NCBI GenBank assembly: GCA_027041035.1 | Contig: JALULB010000065.1 | Span: forward strand, 1-5,001 | Direction: 5' to 3' | DNA: 5,001 bases | Origin: Sedimenticola sp. | Lineage (GTDB): Bacteria; Pseudomonadota; Gammaproteobacteria; Chromatiales; Chromatiaceae | Shown here: positions 4,479-5,001 of the stretch, one piece after another | Layout of the letters: each line of letters begins with the position of its first letter | Position numbering within the stretch: position 1 is the first letter of the stretch | Program-made: the position numbers and the translations under genes | Notes under the pieces: model-generated | Databases searched by the model: none | The model's input: only the letters and a program-made list of their open reading frames with translations | Told to the model about the DNA's origin: nothing

Positions 4479-5001
4479 TCAGGCAGGTACCTTGCGGCGT
4501 AAACGCAACTCGCGCCGGTTGCGATACAACAGTCCCTCGGCCTCCAGCTCGCCCAGCACGCGGTACAGCGTTTCCGGTTCCATGCCGAGTTCACCAGCCA
4601 ACTCGATCAGCGACGAGGGCCAGTTGAAGGTGCCCGACTCATCGGCCTCGCAGATCAGCAGGTGCAGCACGCGATCTTTTGCCTTGTGAAGGCGCAGCCG
4701 CTCATACCGGCTGCATTGGCGACGCGCGTTCCCGGCCAGCGCCAGCGCGAAAGCCGTTGCAAAGGCCGGTTTGCCCATCGCCCGCAATACATTGTGTTTC
4801 GGCAGAAAAAGCACCCGCGCCGGTGTCGTGCAAAGTGCATCGCAAACATAGCAATCGATCGCCAGCGCGGACTCGGCGAAATAATCTCCGGGCCGCGCGC
4901 GCATCATGACGGCCTCGCTACCCTGTGGAGTGCGGCGCACGGCCTTGACCTCGCCGCTCAGCACGTAATAGATCCCGGTTACGCGGTCATCGGTATGGAA
5001 T
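4479..5001 (-). CDS. Crp/Fnr-family transcriptional regulator, N-terminus missing at window edge
   Basis: The visible 173 residues begin inside the effector-binding domain and run to the stop codon. VTGIYYVLSGEVKAVRR (7-23) and PGDYFAESAL (37-46) are cNMP-binding-domain beta-roll segments. The phosphate-binding cassette lacks the Arg-Ser that holds cAMP in E. coli CRP; cysteines stand there and nearby (DCYVCDALC, 49-57). A long linking helix follows (about 72-100). The C-terminal winged helix spans about 108-170, with the helix-turn-helix at SSLIELAGELGMEPETLYRVLGELEAEGLL (129-158). The protein probably binds DNA as a dimer; its ligand is unknown and is unlikely to be cAMP. A GTG at 4964 is internal, because the domain continues upstream to the edge. 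It is in the same direction as the porin operon, 415 bp away, and is a plausible regulator of it. Confidence 0.92.
   Translation of the reverse strand, partial: FHTDDRVTGIYYVLSGEVKAVRRTPQGSEAVMMRARPGDYFAESALAIDCYVCDALCTTPARVLFLPKHNVLRAMGKPAFATAFALALAGNARRQCSRYERLRLHKAKDRVLHLLICEADESGTFNWPSSLIELAGELGMEPETLYRVLGELEAEGLLYRNRRELRLRRKVPA

Noticed and set aside
4243..4689. Plus-strand open frame of 148 codons between porin and regulator
   Set aside because: There is no ribosome binding site, the composition is Arg/Ser-rich, and more than half is antisense to the clear Crp/Fnr gene.
4962..4964. GTG as the start of the Crp/Fnr protein
   Set aside because: The cNMP-binding domain continues in frame upstream (VTGIYYV) to the window edge, so the gene is simply cut.

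Overview
The window joins the integrase-proximal end of a chromosomal-type integron (1-1862) to an unrelated host module, all on the minus strand, of a Crp/Fnr-type regulator, a porin and a periplasmic rhodanese (1918-5001). The outer-membrane porin, the Sec-type signal peptides and the long-form IntI point to a Gram-negative proteobacterium. A gammaproteobacterium is most likely, and a sulfur-metabolising lineage is possible because of the exported rhodanese; that lineage call is inference. The integron cassettes are visibly AT-rich, while the integrase remnant and the host genes are GC-rich.

Integron (1-1862). Cassette genes read leftward on the minus strand and the integrase reads rightward, which is the standard divergent layout. 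The first cassette (322-706) encodes a 97-aa antibiotic-biosynthesis-monooxygenase (ABM) domain protein and ends in a good attC site (316-387). The second cassette starts at the same attC and encodes the N-terminus of an AAA ATPase of the AAA_13 / RloC-PrrC-like type, cut by the window edge. The cassette ends fit the integron rule exactly: joining the G at 322 to the T at 706 rebuilds GTTATGT, the perfect complement of the attC outer core. Between the cassette and intI is the presumed attI/promoter region, with a cluster of CACTGTG palindromes at 720-770. intI itself is a pseudogene with a net +1 frameshift near 960, an internal deletion of about 70 bp at 1689-1692, and loss of the whole C-terminal catalytic part after 1862. 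The array cannot be moved by its own integrase.

Host module (1918-5001). The remnant ends about 55 bp from the stop codon of a secreted tandem-domain rhodanese (1918-2838), so the two face each other. The rhodanese lies 37 bp downstream of a 395-aa porin with an N-terminal coiled coil (2876-4063), probably as one transcript. Upstream is a 415-bp gap, then the 3' part of a Crp/Fnr-family regulator (4479 to the window edge). The gap contains a 151-bp TA-flanked element with 23-bp terminal inverted repeats, a candidate MITE. A plausible sigma70 promoter for the porin operon lies inside this element, followed by a leader hairpin. The likely working picture is a regulator controlling entry of a small molecule through the porin and periplasmic sulfane-sulfur handling by the rhodanese. 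That link rests on gene order only.

I see no tRNA, rRNA or CRISPR array.
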